From Pollutiaquabacter sp046052345 (GTDB lineage: Bacteria > Bacteroidota > Bacteroidia > AKYH767-A > 2013-40CM-41-45), in assembly GCA_046052345.1 (NCBI GenBank), contig JBJOMN010000022.1:158209-222208 (forward strand): a stretch of DNA of 64,000 nt, given 5' to 3'. The notes below the pieces were generated by a model. The model did no database searches. It had not been told where the DNA came from and saw only the letters and a list, made by a program, of their open reading frames with translations. Shown here in pieces: positions 1 to 7,848 of this stretch. Made by a program: the position numbers and the translations under genes. Within the stretch, counting starts at the first letter, position 1, and every line of letters starts with the position of its first letter.

Positions 1-131
1 GGTCCGCCGACAACCATGACGATGAAATCCTGTTGCGGTTGGTAAACGACCTGGTTTCCAACCGGCGGTTTCAGAAGGTGACGGTTTTCATCGATCCATT
101 TGCGGAAAGAGAAGGGGCGGGTAACAGTCAT
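1..131 (-). CDS. nbaC: 3-hydroxyanthranilate 3,4-dioxygenase, N-terminal part (truncated by window edge)
   Basis: Reading the minus strand from the ATG at 131 gives 43 codons that run off the window. The protein begins MTVTRPFSFRKWIDENRH, continues through LLKPPVGNQVVY and reaches FIVMVVGGP, which is the start of the cupin-type 3-hydroxyanthranilate 3,4-dioxygenases. These iron enzymes open the ring of 3-hydroxyanthranilate to 2-amino-3-carboxymuconate semialdehyde in the kynurenine pathway. The iron ligands lie further along and are not visible. The gene is divergent from the SDR gene at 234, and the 2-aminomuconate-semialdehyde-type dehydrogenase at 1477 acts later in the same pathway, which supports the call. 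Confidence 0.85.
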   Translation of the reverse strand, partial: MTVTRPFSFRKWIDENRHLLKPPVGNQVVYQPQQDFIVMVVGG

Positions 132-233
132 GTTCAGGGCTTTTGTTAGTTTTATGCCGCAAACAAGGTGCGGATTTTCAGGGTTCCGGGTGTCCAACCA
201 AAATTAATAATACCAACCTTTCATTCAACAGGC

Positions 234-1019
234 ATGAATCTCGACTTACGGGGAAAAACAGCGCTCGTCGGCGGCAGTACACAGGGAATAGGCAGGGCTG
301 TCGCGATGGAGCTGGCCGGCCTCGGAGCAACAGTGATACTGTTGGCCAGGAATAAGGAAACCCTCTCCGAAGTCTGTGCGCAGCTCCCTGTACCGGCAGG
401 CCAATCACATGCCTTCCTTCAAGTGGATTACTCCACACCGGAGCAACTGGGTAAGGCCGTGGAAGAATTCTTGTCGAAGCATCCGGCTCAGATCCTCGTC
501 AACAATACCGGCGGCCCTCCGTCCGGCCCGGTCACTGCGGCAGGGTCCGCAGCGTTCCTCTCGGCCTTTCAGCAGCACCTTCTCTGTAACCAGCTGCTTG
601 CGCAGGCGGTATTGCCGGGAATGAAATCATCGGGCTACGGCCGTATCGTCAACATCATCTCTACTTCTGTCAAGCAGCCGCTGAAGAATCTCGGCGTTTC
701 AAACACCGTCCGGGCCGCCGTAGCCAATTGGTCGAAGACCTGGGCGAACGAGGTGGCGCCGTTGGGTATCACCGTCAATAACGTGCTTCCCGGCGCAACG
801 GACACGCAACGTCTGCGCTCACTCATCAAAAGCAAGGCAGAGAAAAACGGTATCGGGGAAAGTGTCGTGGAACAGGAAATGCTGGATGAAATCCCTATGG
901 GTCGTTTCGCAGATCCTTCGGAGGTCGCAAGCGCAGTAGCGTTCCTGGTGTCACCAGCCGCCGCATATGTATCAGGAATCAACCTGCCGGTAGACGGCGG
1001 TCGGACCGGCTGTCTGTAA
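234..1019 (+). CDS. SDR-family oxidoreductase with altered catalytic residues (kynurenine-pathway neighbourhood)
   Basis: A 261-residue Rossmann protein starting MNLDLRGKTALVGG. An in-frame ATG exists at 168, but the added residues are not SDR-like and the fold begins exactly at 234. The dinucleotide-binding loop is GGSTQGIG (residues 13-20) and the NNTGG motif is at 90-94. The catalytic Tyr-x3-Lys of classical SDRs is absent: after the ISTS stretch at 142-145 the aligned position reads S156-N-T-V-R160. A C-terminal PVDGG motif is kept. Conserved SDR subgroups lacking the tetrad are known, so this may have a modified chemistry or a binding role. Context between the dioxygenase and the semialdehyde dehydrogenase suggests work in hydroxyanthranilate breakdown; the substrate cannot be read from sequence. 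Confidence 0.85.
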   Translation: MNLDLRGKTALVGGSTQGIGRAVAMELAGLGATVILLARNKETLSEVCAQLPVPAGQSHAFLQVDYSTPEQLGKAVEEFLSKHPAQILVNNTGGPPSGPVTAAGSAAFLSAFQQHLLCNQLLAQAVLPGMKSSGYGRIVNIISTSVKQPLKNLGVSNTVRAAVANWSKTWANEVAPLGITVNNVLPGATDTQRLRSLIKSKAEKNGIGESVVEQEMLDEIPMGRFADPSEVASAVAFLVSPAAAYVSGINLPVDGGRTGCL

Positions 1020-1023
1020 GCCG

Positions 1024-1335
1024 TTAAAAGATCTTGTACATGGTATCTACAAGGTGTTCCTCTTTGTCACGGTAGGACGGATGATCGACCTCCTTGCCGT
1101 TCCTCAGTACGGATATCTCCACACGGGTAATTCCTTCCGACTCCCGACAGATCTTCAGATCAAGACCTTCGGTAGCACCTATCGGTAAGAACTTCGGCTT
1201 GGCCGCACGGAAATGGAACAATCCCTGGTCATGATTCAAAGCCTGACTCAACAACTTGTAATTCTTGCGATGGAAAAGACGATTGATCCTTTCCAAAATC
1301 TCCTGGTCTTTACGATGAAAAAGCGCCGACTTCAT
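1024..1335 (-). CDS. small basic hypothetical protein (103 aa)
   Basis: Starts MKSALFHRKDQEILERINRL and ends DTMYKIF. No signal peptide, membrane segment or known motif is visible. The N-terminal half is rich in Lys/Arg/His with helical periodicity; the second half (IGATEGLDLKICRES, then TRVEISVLRNGKEV) looks like paired beta strands. It converges with the SDR gene, 4 bases apart, and is divergent from the dehydrogenase at 1477. The sensible amino-acid composition and tight packing support a real gene. No function can be assigned. Confidence 0.6.
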   Translation of the reverse strand: MKSALFHRKDQEILERINRLFHRKNYKLLSQALNHDQGLFHFRAAKPKFLPIGATEGLDLKICRESEGITRVEISVLRNGKEVDHPSYRDKEEHLVDTMYKIF

Positions 1336-1476
1336 GATTTATCTTAGCAGACTGAGATTCAAAAAATTACGATTAAAATTCCGAACCGGCAAATTTTCCT
1401 GAATTATCCTCAAAAAACAGCAATAAAATAGGTGTAGACCACTAATACGGTTCATTTCCTAGCAGCTCTCCGACGC

Positions 1477-2919
1477 ATGAAAACTATCAGCAATCTGATC
1501 AACGGAAAATTGGTCGCTCCCCTCAGCGGAACGTACCTCGACAATATCAACCCCGCTACCGGAGAAGCATATGCGCTCATCCCGGATTCCGACGAAAAGG
1601 ATGTCGCCTTGGCCGTAGAAGCCGCCAAGGCCGCGTTCCCTTCCTGGTCGTCGACATCCGTGCAAAAACGAAGCGCACTTCTCCTGAAACTGGCGGCATT
1701 GATTGAAAATAATCTGGACCGGCTCGCCGAAGCCGAGACCAACGACCAGGGTAAGCCGTTGTGGCTTTCCAAAAGCGTCGACATCCCCCGGGCGGTAAGC
1801 AACTTCCAGTTCTACGCGACGGCGGCCATGCATACCCATACGGAGACCCATGCCATGGAGAATACCGCACTGAATTATACGCTTCGGACTCCCATCGGCG
1901 TGGCCGGTTGCATATCTCCGTGGAATCTTCCGCTGTACCTCTTCTCCTGGAAAATCGCTCCGGCGCTGGCGGCTGGATGTACCGTCGTAGCAAAGCCTTC
2001 GGAGATCACTCCGATGACGGCTTTTCTGCTCAGCGAGCTTACCATCGAAGCCGGCTTCCCGCCCGGTGTGCTGAACATAGTACACGGATTGGGACCAAAG
2101 GTCGGGATGAGCATCGTCTCTCACCCGGATGTGCCGGCCGTATCGTTTACCGGCGGAACGAAGACCGGTGAAATCATCTCCCGAACCGCAGGCCCTATGT
2201 TCAAGAAATTATCGCTGGAGCTCGGGGGCAAGAACCCGACGATCATTTTCCGGGATGCGGACTTCGACAAAGCAGTGCATACCGCCGTGCGCTCCGCATT
2301 CTCGAACCAAGGCGAGATCTGCCTTTGCGGCTCCCGGATTCTTATAGAGCGGTCCATCTATGAGAAGTTCAGGGATGCTTTTGTCATGGAAGTCTCGAAA
2401 CTGAAAACCGGTGATCCACTCGTGGAAGAAAACTGGCTGGGAGCCATCGCCTCCAAACAGCACTACGAGAAAGTACTCTCGTACATCGATCTGGCAAAGG
2501 CAGAAGGCGGAAAAATCCTGTGCGGCGGCGAGGCGGTTCATCCCGAAGGTCGTTGTGCAAACGGCTTCTTCATCGCTCCCACCGTGGTGGAAGGACTTTC
2601 TTTCGATTGCCGTACCAATCAGGAAGAGATCTTCGGTCCTGTAGTTACGCTGCAGCCTTTTGACAGTGAAGAAGAGGTGTTGAGGTATGCAAACAGCACC
2701 GCTTACGGACTGGCATGCTCCCTTTGGACTTCTGATTTGACCCGCACCCATCGAATGGCCGCTAAACTCGAGTTCGGAATCGTGTGGGTGAACTGCTGGC
2801 TCCTGCGGGACCTGCGCACACCGTTCGGCGGAATGAAAGGCAGCGGCGTAGGCCGAGAAGGCGGTTTTGAAGCGTTGAATTTTTTCACGGAAGAACGTAA
2901 TATCTGCATCCGGCTTTGA
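1477..2919 (+). CDS. 2-aminomuconate-6-semialdehyde dehydrogenase type aldehyde dehydrogenase
   Basis: A 480-residue NAD(P)-dependent aldehyde dehydrogenase of normal family length. The ALDH landmarks are PWN (N150), the cofactor loop FTGGTKTGE (224-232), the general base Glu in LELGGKN (E248) and the nucleophile in NQGEICLC (C282). The C-terminal half, with VWVNCWLLRDLRTPFGGMKG and GSGVGREGG, closely resembles the ALDH8A1/aminomuconate-semialdehyde dehydrogenase group rather than betaine-aldehyde enzymes. Such enzymes oxidise 2-aminomuconate semialdehyde, the product formed after the 3-hydroxyanthranilate dioxygenase encoded at the window start. 2-hydroxymuconate semialdehyde is an alternative substrate. 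ATG at 1477 fits the family N-terminus; no strong ribosome binding site is seen. Confidence 0.88.
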   Translation: MKTISNLINGKLVAPLSGTYLDNINPATGEAYALIPDSDEKDVALAVEAAKAAFPSWSSTSVQKRSALLLKLAALIENNLDRLAEAETNDQGKPLWLSKSVDIPRAVSNFQFYATAAMHTHTETHAMENTALNYTLRTPIGVAGCISPWNLPLYLFSWKIAPALAAGCTVVAKPSEITPMTAFLLSELTIEAGFPPGVLNIVHGLGPKVGMSIVSHPDVPAVSFTGGTKTGEIISRTAGPMFKKLSLELGGKNPTIIFRDADFDKAVHTAVRSAFSNQGEICLCGSRILIERSIYEKFRDAFVMEVSKLKTGDPLVEENWLGAIASKQHYEKVLSYIDLAKAEGGKILCGGEAVHPEGRCANGFFIAPTVVEGLSFDCRTNQEEIFGPVVTLQPFDSEEEVLRYANSTAYGLACSLWTSDLTRTHRMAAKLEFGIVWVNCWLLRDLRTPFGGMKGSGVGREGGFEALNFFTEERNICIRL

Positions 2920-3096
2920 CGTTTTTAAAACGTCGGAACTGTGTTTTCTTCATTTTAAGCTTTTTTTCAAGGGTTTCAATCCTGTAAGAAACAGGGTGCA
3001 TTCGTCCTGCGAAGCGACGGCTGCGGCACTACTTTACCCTTAGTCAACACACACACCTCCGATGTACTCAACAGCATCGGAGAAAAAAGAAGTGCC

Positions 3097-3837
3097 ATGA
3101 AACACACATTACTGCCAATCACATTGGCCATGACCTTGCTGTGCGCTAACCTGAAAGCGCAGGTCTCCATGCCGGCAACGACTGCGATCGACCCGGCGGT
3201 TTCTACCGACTACAATTGGAAAAGGATCCAGCGTTGGGATTCGATGGCGAAGAACGATGTCGTCATGTTCCCCGCCGACTCCGCTCGAGCGAAATTCAGT
3301 ATCGCTCAATCGGGAATCGATCCGAACACCACGCTCGCAGCCTTTGTCTATAACTGCGGCGGGATGAAAGTCGACCACGGGTGGTTACGCATACTCGGTT
3401 CCGGATGTGCCGAATTCGACCGCGGATTCGCCGACTGGAACAAAGGAAAAATGACCGGCACCAACGACTCGGCGAATTATCTGCTGATCGCAGACGACAT
3501 CATCGGCGGATTCTGGGCGCTCTATATGACCCCGAGCACCAAGCCCGATGCAGCGACCGTGCACTTCCGCGGTCCGCACGACCTGCGTTGGACCGCAACG
3601 GGTATGCGATATGCCGACTTCCTGCGGTTTTGCTTCTTCGGACAACTCAGTGATTTCTATCACGACTTCCGTTGGAACGGCTGGGAACAGGAAATCCAAC
3701 CCATCAACGAACGCCAGGTCATCAGCTGTTATCCGCTGCTCTGGACACGCGAAGGAAAAGAGATCAAGGCGAACCGCAAGGTGGTTCCGATCCAGCGGTT
3801 GTGGGAGATGTACCAGTCTTCCACTTCGATGAAATAA
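3097..3837 (+). CDS. secreted DUF2625-like protein
   Basis: A 246-residue protein with a signal peptide (MKHTLLPITLAMTLLCANLKAQ). The mature part carries the GGMKVDHGWLRILGSG block and the following DFxxWNKG and IADDIIGGFWAL segments that I associate with DUF2625, a family without assigned function. Conserved Trp and Asp residues suggest a compact fold, probably periplasmic. An 8-base stem (CTCCGATG/CATCGGAG, 3058-3083) lies just before the start and may be a leader hairpin. The gene stands alone between the dehydrogenase and the molybdoenzyme operon. Family assignment is from memory of the motif. Confidence 0.7.
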   Translation: MKHTLLPITLAMTLLCANLKAQVSMPATTAIDPAVSTDYNWKRIQRWDSMAKNDVVMFPADSARAKFSIAQSGIDPNTTLAAFVYNCGGMKVDHGWLRILGSGCAEFDRGFADWNKGKMTGTNDSANYLLIADDIIGGFWALYMTPSTKPDAATVHFRGPHDLRWTATGMRYADFLRFCFFGQLSDFYHDFRWNGWEQEIQPINERQVISCYPLLWTREGKEIKANRKVVPIQRLWEMYQSSTSMK

Positions 3838-3947
3838 GCGATATGTTACAGGACAGACGTCAGGAGCTGTCCGACAGTACGCGCTGAAAAAATGCGTGTG
3901 TCTTCCTCCTGCCGGGATCGGCTCTCCGGTTGTTGAGCCGAACGGAT

Positions 3948-3978
3948 TTGGGAGTGCCATCCCTCAGTTGTAAATTTA
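3948..3978 (+). promoter_or_regulatory. Bacteroidota-type promoter of the mobA-fdhD-oxidoreductase operon
   Basis: TTG at 3948-3950, a 20-base spacer, then TAAATTTA at 3971-3978. This matches the Bacteroidota sigma-ABfr consensus (TTG, 19-21 bases, TAnnTTTG) except for the last base. Transcription would begin near 3985, so the mRNA would open directly with the hairpin at 3995-4032 before the mobA start at 4051. Confidence 0.5.
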
Positions 3979-3994
3979 TCGCTGTAAGCCGTCT

Positions 3995-4032
3995 GGGCTG
4001 CGGTCTCCGGGAACCCCCGGAATCCGCAGCCC
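3995..4032 (+). promoter_or_regulatory. strong leader hairpin upstream of mobA
   Basis: GGGCTGCGG (3995-4003) pairs perfectly with CCGCAGCCC (4024-4032); inside it CCGGG (4007-4011) pairs with CCCGG (4016-4020) around an AACC tetraloop. The two stems are separated by a symmetric 3x3 internal loop (TCT/AAT). It ends 18 bases before the mobA ATG and has no U-tract, so it is not an ordinary terminator. Two weaker stem-loops (3851-3872 and 3919-3940) precede it. A role in controlling the molybdoenzyme operon is inference. Confidence 0.5.
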
Positions 4033-4050
4033 GACGTCGTTTGAGCCGGC

Positions 4051-4656
4051 ATGGATTCCCTGAAAAACACACCACTTTTCGGTCTTGTGCTGACCGGTGG
4101 CGAAAGCCGCCGGATGGGTACAGATAAGGCGCTGATCGATTACCATGGTCTTCCGCAGGAAGAACGAATGAGAGAACTCCTGCTAAAATGCTGCGAACAG
4201 GTGTTCGTAGTCGGAAAACGCCCCGCCGACTTGAATCAAATTCATCGGCTGACCGACCTGCCACATTTAAACGGCATGGGTCCGGCAGCCGGTTTACTTA
4301 CGGCTGCAGACCGTTTCCCTGAAGTTGCATGGCTGGTGGCAGGCTGTGATTATCCGTATCTGGAAGCACGCGGCCTTATACAATTGGTCGCCCACCGCTC
4401 CCCGGAATACGACGGAGTCGCGTTTGTAAATCCGGACACACAACTACCGGAACCGCTGGTGGCCATCTACGAACCTTCGCTGGTGCGGCAGCTGCCCGGT
4501 CGTGTGAAAGAAGGCGACTCCTCGCTCCGGCGATTACTGGCATCCGCTCGTGTGCGGCTAATCGTTCCGGAAAACCGGAATTGGATCATGAGTGTCGATA
4601 CTCCCGAAGAAGAAGAGCAAGTCCGAACGACCTTGAGGTTGCGGCGAACATCCTGA
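4051..4656 (+). CDS. mobA: molybdenum cofactor guanylyltransferase (MobA)
   Basis: A 201-residue nucleotidyltransferase of typical MobA length. The GTP-binding signature LTGGESRRMGTDKA spans residues 14-27 with the conserved Lys26, and the metal-binding Asp is in AGCDYPY (D100). NTP-transferase-like features continue with MGPAAGLL (76-83). MobA attaches GMP to molybdopterin to form the bis-MGD cofactor used by formate-dehydrogenase-type enzymes. It is followed 25 bases later by fdhD and then by a molybdopterin oxidoreductase, so cofactor maturation and its client enzyme form one operon. Start at 4051 follows the leader hairpin. Confidence 0.92.
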   Translation: MDSLKNTPLFGLVLTGGESRRMGTDKALIDYHGLPQEERMRELLLKCCEQVFVVGKRPADLNQIHRLTDLPHLNGMGPAAGLLTAADRFPEVAWLVAGCDYPYLEARGLIQLVAHRSPEYDGVAFVNPDTQLPEPLVAIYEPSLVRQLPGRVKEGDSSLRRLLASARVRLIVPENRNWIMSVDTPEEEEQVRTTLRLRRTS

Positions 4657-4681
4657 CCGGAATCTCGCTATCTTTATCCTT

Positions 4682-5533
4682 GTGAGCATCCATCCTTCTG
4701 TTTCTTCCGAGATAGTACTGCGCTTCCGTTCCGGCAGCATCGAGGAAGTTCCCGACCTTTTAGCCGTCGAGGAACCGATGGAGATACGACTCGGCTACGG
4801 TCCGCGGGACGATCGCTCGCAAAAGAGCCTTTCCGTGACGATGCGGACGCCGGGGAATGACTTCGAACTGGCGACAGGATTCTTATTTACTGAGGGGATC
4901 ATCAGAAGCCGCGATGAAATCGCCTCAATCCGTCATTGCACGGACGGAGGACGGGACAACTCCTCTTCCAATATCGTGCGCATCGAGCTGGTCGATTCCG
5001 TCGTGCCGGACACCGAACGGCTGCAAAGGCATTTTTACACTTCTTCCAGCTGCGGTGTTTGCGGTAAAACCTCGATTGAAGCGGTACGTACCGTATGTTC
5101 CGGCACTGCAGGCAAACAAGAAGGAAATATCAGCGTATCCGTACTATTACAATTGCCGGAGCAGCTAAAGAGCTCTCAACTGGTCTTCAGTCATACGGGA
5201 GGACTTCATGCCTCGGCCCTGTTCGATACGGGCGGACAGCTGATTTACTTGCGGGAAGACGTGGGAAGACATAATGCGCTGGACAAGTTGATCGGCGCAG
5301 GGCTTGCTGCAGGGCAGCTTCCGTTCTCCGGAAAGATACTGTTGCTGAGCGGGCGGGCGAGTTTCGAACTAATACAAAAAGCAGCCATGGCCGGTATCGG
5401 AACCGTGGCGGCCGTGGGCGCTCCCAGCAGCCTGGCCGTAGACCTGGCCGAAGAATACGGGATGACCCTGATCGGATTCCTGCGTGAAATGCGTTTCAAC
5501 TGTTATACCGGTGCACACCGGATTCAATTATGA
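4682..5533 (+). CDS. fdhD: formate dehydrogenase accessory sulfurtransferase FdhD
   Basis: 283 residues starting at GTG. FdhD transfers sulfur from a cysteine desulfurase to the molybdenum cofactor, a step needed for formate dehydrogenase activity. The reactive Cys pair is seen as SSSCGVCGKTS (C124, C127). Other family blocks are MRTPGNDFELATGFLFTEGI (54-73), HTGGLHASALF, and YLREDVGRHNALDKLIG. TATCTTTA at 4669-4676 just before the start could be an additional promoter element. The stop overlaps the next gene's ATG (ATGA at 5530-5533), indicating translational coupling with its client enzyme. Confidence 0.95.
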   Translation: MSIHPSVSSEIVLRFRSGSIEEVPDLLAVEEPMEIRLGYGPRDDRSQKSLSVTMRTPGNDFELATGFLFTEGIIRSRDEIASIRHCTDGGRDNSSSNIVRIELVDSVVPDTERLQRHFYTSSSCGVCGKTSIEAVRTVCSGTAGKQEGNISVSVLLQLPEQLKSSQLVFSHTGGLHASALFDTGGQLIYLREDVGRHNALDKLIGAGLAAGQLPFSGKILLLSGRASFELIQKAAMAGIGTVAAVGAPSSLAVDLAEEYGMTLIGFLREMRFNCYTGAHRIQL

Positions 5534-7848
5534 AAGAAACTGACGGACTTAACACTCCCAACCCGGAAAATCCGGAAAGGTTTACCGGGTTGAAGCTGGG
5601 TGATCCCAAACAGACTGCCGCCGGAGTACCGGCGGTGATCAGTACTGTGGAACATGTCTTTGGCGAGATGAATATCGGACGCGGCATGAAGGCGCTGCTG
5701 AAGGTGAATCAGAAAGACGGATACGATTGTCCGGGGTGTGCCTGGCCCGATCCGGACGACGACCGATCGGCGATTGCCGAATACTGTGAGAACGGCGCTA
5801 AAGCGATCGCGGAAGAGGCGACGACCAAACGGCTGACCGCAGAGTTCTTTGCAAAAAACAGTGTCGCGGAACTATCTCGTCTGAATGATTACGAGATCGG
5901 AAAGAAAGGCCGCATCGCAGAACCGATGTATCTCCCGAAAGGGGCTACACACTACGTTCCGATATCCTGGGAGGATGCGTTCGGTAAAATCGCCACGGAG
6001 TTGAACTCACTGCAGTCGCCGGATGAAGCGGTGTTCTATACCTCCGGAAGGACCAGTAACGAGGCCGCCTTCATTTATCAGCTTTTCGTGCGCCAGTTCG
6101 GCACGAATAATCTTCCCGATTGTTCGAACATGTGCCATGAATCGAGCGGTGTCGCCTTGAACGAAACCGTCGGAATCGGTAAAGGCTCTGTCACACTGGA
6201 GGACTTCTATCAGGCCGAAGTCATTCTCATCATCGGCCAGAATCCCGGCACGAACCATCCGAGGATGCTCAGTGCGTTGCAGAAAGCAAAAGCCAACGGT
6301 GCGAAAATCATCTCCATCAATCCTCTTCCGGAGACAGGATTGATGGGATTCAACAACCCGCAATCGGTAAAGGGAATACTGGGAGTCAAGTCACGGCTGA
6401 CCGATCTTTTCCTGCAGGTGCGCATCAACGGCGATATGGCGCTGCTTCAGGCGATGAACCGTTTACTACTGGAGGAGGACCGGAAAGCCGCAGGAAGCGT
6501 CTTCGACCACAATTTCATCCGCGAAAATACGGAAGGTGCGGAAGCGTATCTCGCCCACCTTGCTTCACTGGATGTCGACGCGTTGATACGTGCAAGCGGA
6601 ATTCCTGAGGCATCGGTCCGCGAAGCCGTATCCGTACTTAGGAACAGCCGGAAGATCATCGCTTGCTGGGCCATGGGCCTTACCCAGCATAAGAATGCGG
6701 TGGACACCATCAAGGAGGTGGTGAACCTGCTGCTGCTGAAGGGCAGTATCGGAAAGCCCGGTGCAGGAACATGCCCTGTTCGAGGACACAGTAACGTGCA
6801 GGGAGACAGAACGATGGGTATTTACGAAAAGCCTCCGAAATTTTTGTTGGATAACCTTCAAAGCACCTTCGGTTTTGATCCCCCGCGCAAAGACGGATAC
6901 GATACTGTGGACTGCATCCGCGCCATGCACGATGGAAAGGTGGGCGTATTCTTCGCGATGGGAGGTAATTTCCTCTCCGCCACCCCGGATACCGCTTACA
7001 CCGCAGAGGCCTTGCGCAGGTGCAGGCTTACTGTTCACGTTTCCACCAAGCTGAACCGCAGTCATCTCATCCATGGAGAAGAGGCATTGATACTACCCAC
7101 CTACGGCAGAAGCGACCGCGACATCCTGAACGATGAATTACAATTCATCAGTTGCGAGAACTCCATGGGAGTCGTCCATTCCTCCAAAGGAAGCCTGAAG
7201 CCGATCTCAAATAAGCTGATGAGCGAGCCGATGATCGTCTGCAACCTTGCCAAATCCGTGCTGGGTAAAAATGCCGGAGCACATTGGGACGGTTTCATGC
7301 TGCATTACGACCATATCCGTGATGCCATCAGCAAGGTCATTCCCGGCTTCGAGGACTACAACAGCAGGATCCGGATTCCAGGCGGATTCTACCTGCCCAA
7401 CGGATCGAGGGAAGGCCGCTTCAAGACATTGACCGGAAAAGCCCGCTTTACCGTGTCTGCCGTTTCCGAGCAACGGTTGGAAGAGGGGGAATATATCATG
7501 ATGACGGTCCGCAGCCACGACCAGTTCAACACCACCATCTACGGCCTTGACGACAGGTACCGCGGCGTCTACAACGAACGGCGCGTCATCTTCATGAACG
7601 AGCGGGATGCCGAAAAGGAGGGCTTTGTCAAAGGCGAAGTCGTAGACCTCTTCAACTTCCACGGCGGCAAGGAACGGGTGGCGCACAAGTTCATCGTGAT
7701 TCCGTTCAGCATCCCGGAAGGATGCACCGCGACCTATTTCCCTGAAACCAATGTGCTTGTTCCGATCGGCAGTGTGGCCGATAAGAGCAATACTCCGACA
7801 TCGAAGTCGGTGATGATACGTATCCGGAAAGCCGCTCAGGAAGCATGA
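5530..7848 (+). CDS. FdhF/YdeP-type molybdopterin oxidoreductase (formate dehydrogenase-like alpha subunit)
   Basis: 772 residues, the usual length of the YdeP/FdhF-like family. A reduced iron-sulfur motif is visible as DCPGCAWPD plus a third Cys in EYCENGAKA (C67, C70, C86). The molybdopterin region contains YTSGRTSNEAAF and NMCHESSGVAL; the Cys in the latter (C202) is a candidate molybdenum ligand. GPR-like cofactor contacts follow (IGQNPGTNHPRM; CPVRGHSNVQGDRTMGI), and the C-terminal MGD-binding barrel holds RSHDQFNTTIYGLDDRYRG. No small electron-transfer subunit lies nearby, so the partner is unknown. The gene overlaps fdhD by 4 bases and overlaps the convergent helicase gene by 13 bases. 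Confidence 0.9.
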   Translation: MKETDGLNTPNPENPERFTGLKLGDPKQTAAGVPAVISTVEHVFGEMNIGRGMKALLKVNQKDGYDCPGCAWPDPDDDRSAIAEYCENGAKAIAEEATTKRLTAEFFAKNSVAELSRLNDYEIGKKGRIAEPMYLPKGATHYVPISWEDAFGKIATELNSLQSPDEAVFYTSGRTSNEAAFIYQLFVRQFGTNNLPDCSNMCHESSGVALNETVGIGKGSVTLEDFYQAEVILIIGQNPGTNHPRMLSALQKAKANGAKIISINPLPETGLMGFNNPQSVKGILGVKSRLTDLFLQVRINGDMALLQAMNRLLLEEDRKAAGSVFDHNFIRENTEGAEAYLAHLASLDVDALIRASGIPEASVREAVSVLRNSRKIIACWAMGLTQHKNAVDTIKEVVNLLLLKGSIGKPGAGTCPVRGHSNVQGDRTMGIYEKPPKFLLDNLQSTFGFDPPRKDGYDTVDCIRAMHDGKVGVFFAMGGNFLSATPDTAYTAEALRRCRLTVHVSTKLNRSHLIHGEEALILPTYGRSDRDILNDELQFISCENSMGVVHSSKGSLKPISNKLMSEPMIVCNLAKSVLGKNAGAHWDGFMLHYDHIRDAISKVIPGFEDYNSRIRIPGGFYLPNGSREGRFKTLTGKARFTVSAVSEQRLEEGEYIMMTVRSHDQFNTTIYGLDDRYRGVYNERRVIFMNERDAEKEGFVKGEVVDLFNFHGGKERVAHKFIVIPFSIPEGCTATYFPETNVLVPIGSVADKSNTPTSKSVMIRIRKAAQEA

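Noticed and set aside
168..1019. Longer start of the SDR gene at 168
   Set aside because: The extra 22 residues are not SDR-like; the fold begins exactly at the ATG at 234.
2918..2934. Palindrome after the aldehyde dehydrogenase as terminator
   Set aside because: GACGTTTTTAAAACGTC has almost no loop and no T-tract after it; too weak to call.
3058..3083. Hairpin before the DUF2625-like gene as a terminator
   Set aside because: An 8-base stem is followed by A residues on the plus strand, so it is not an intrinsic terminator; mentioned only as a possible leader hairpin.
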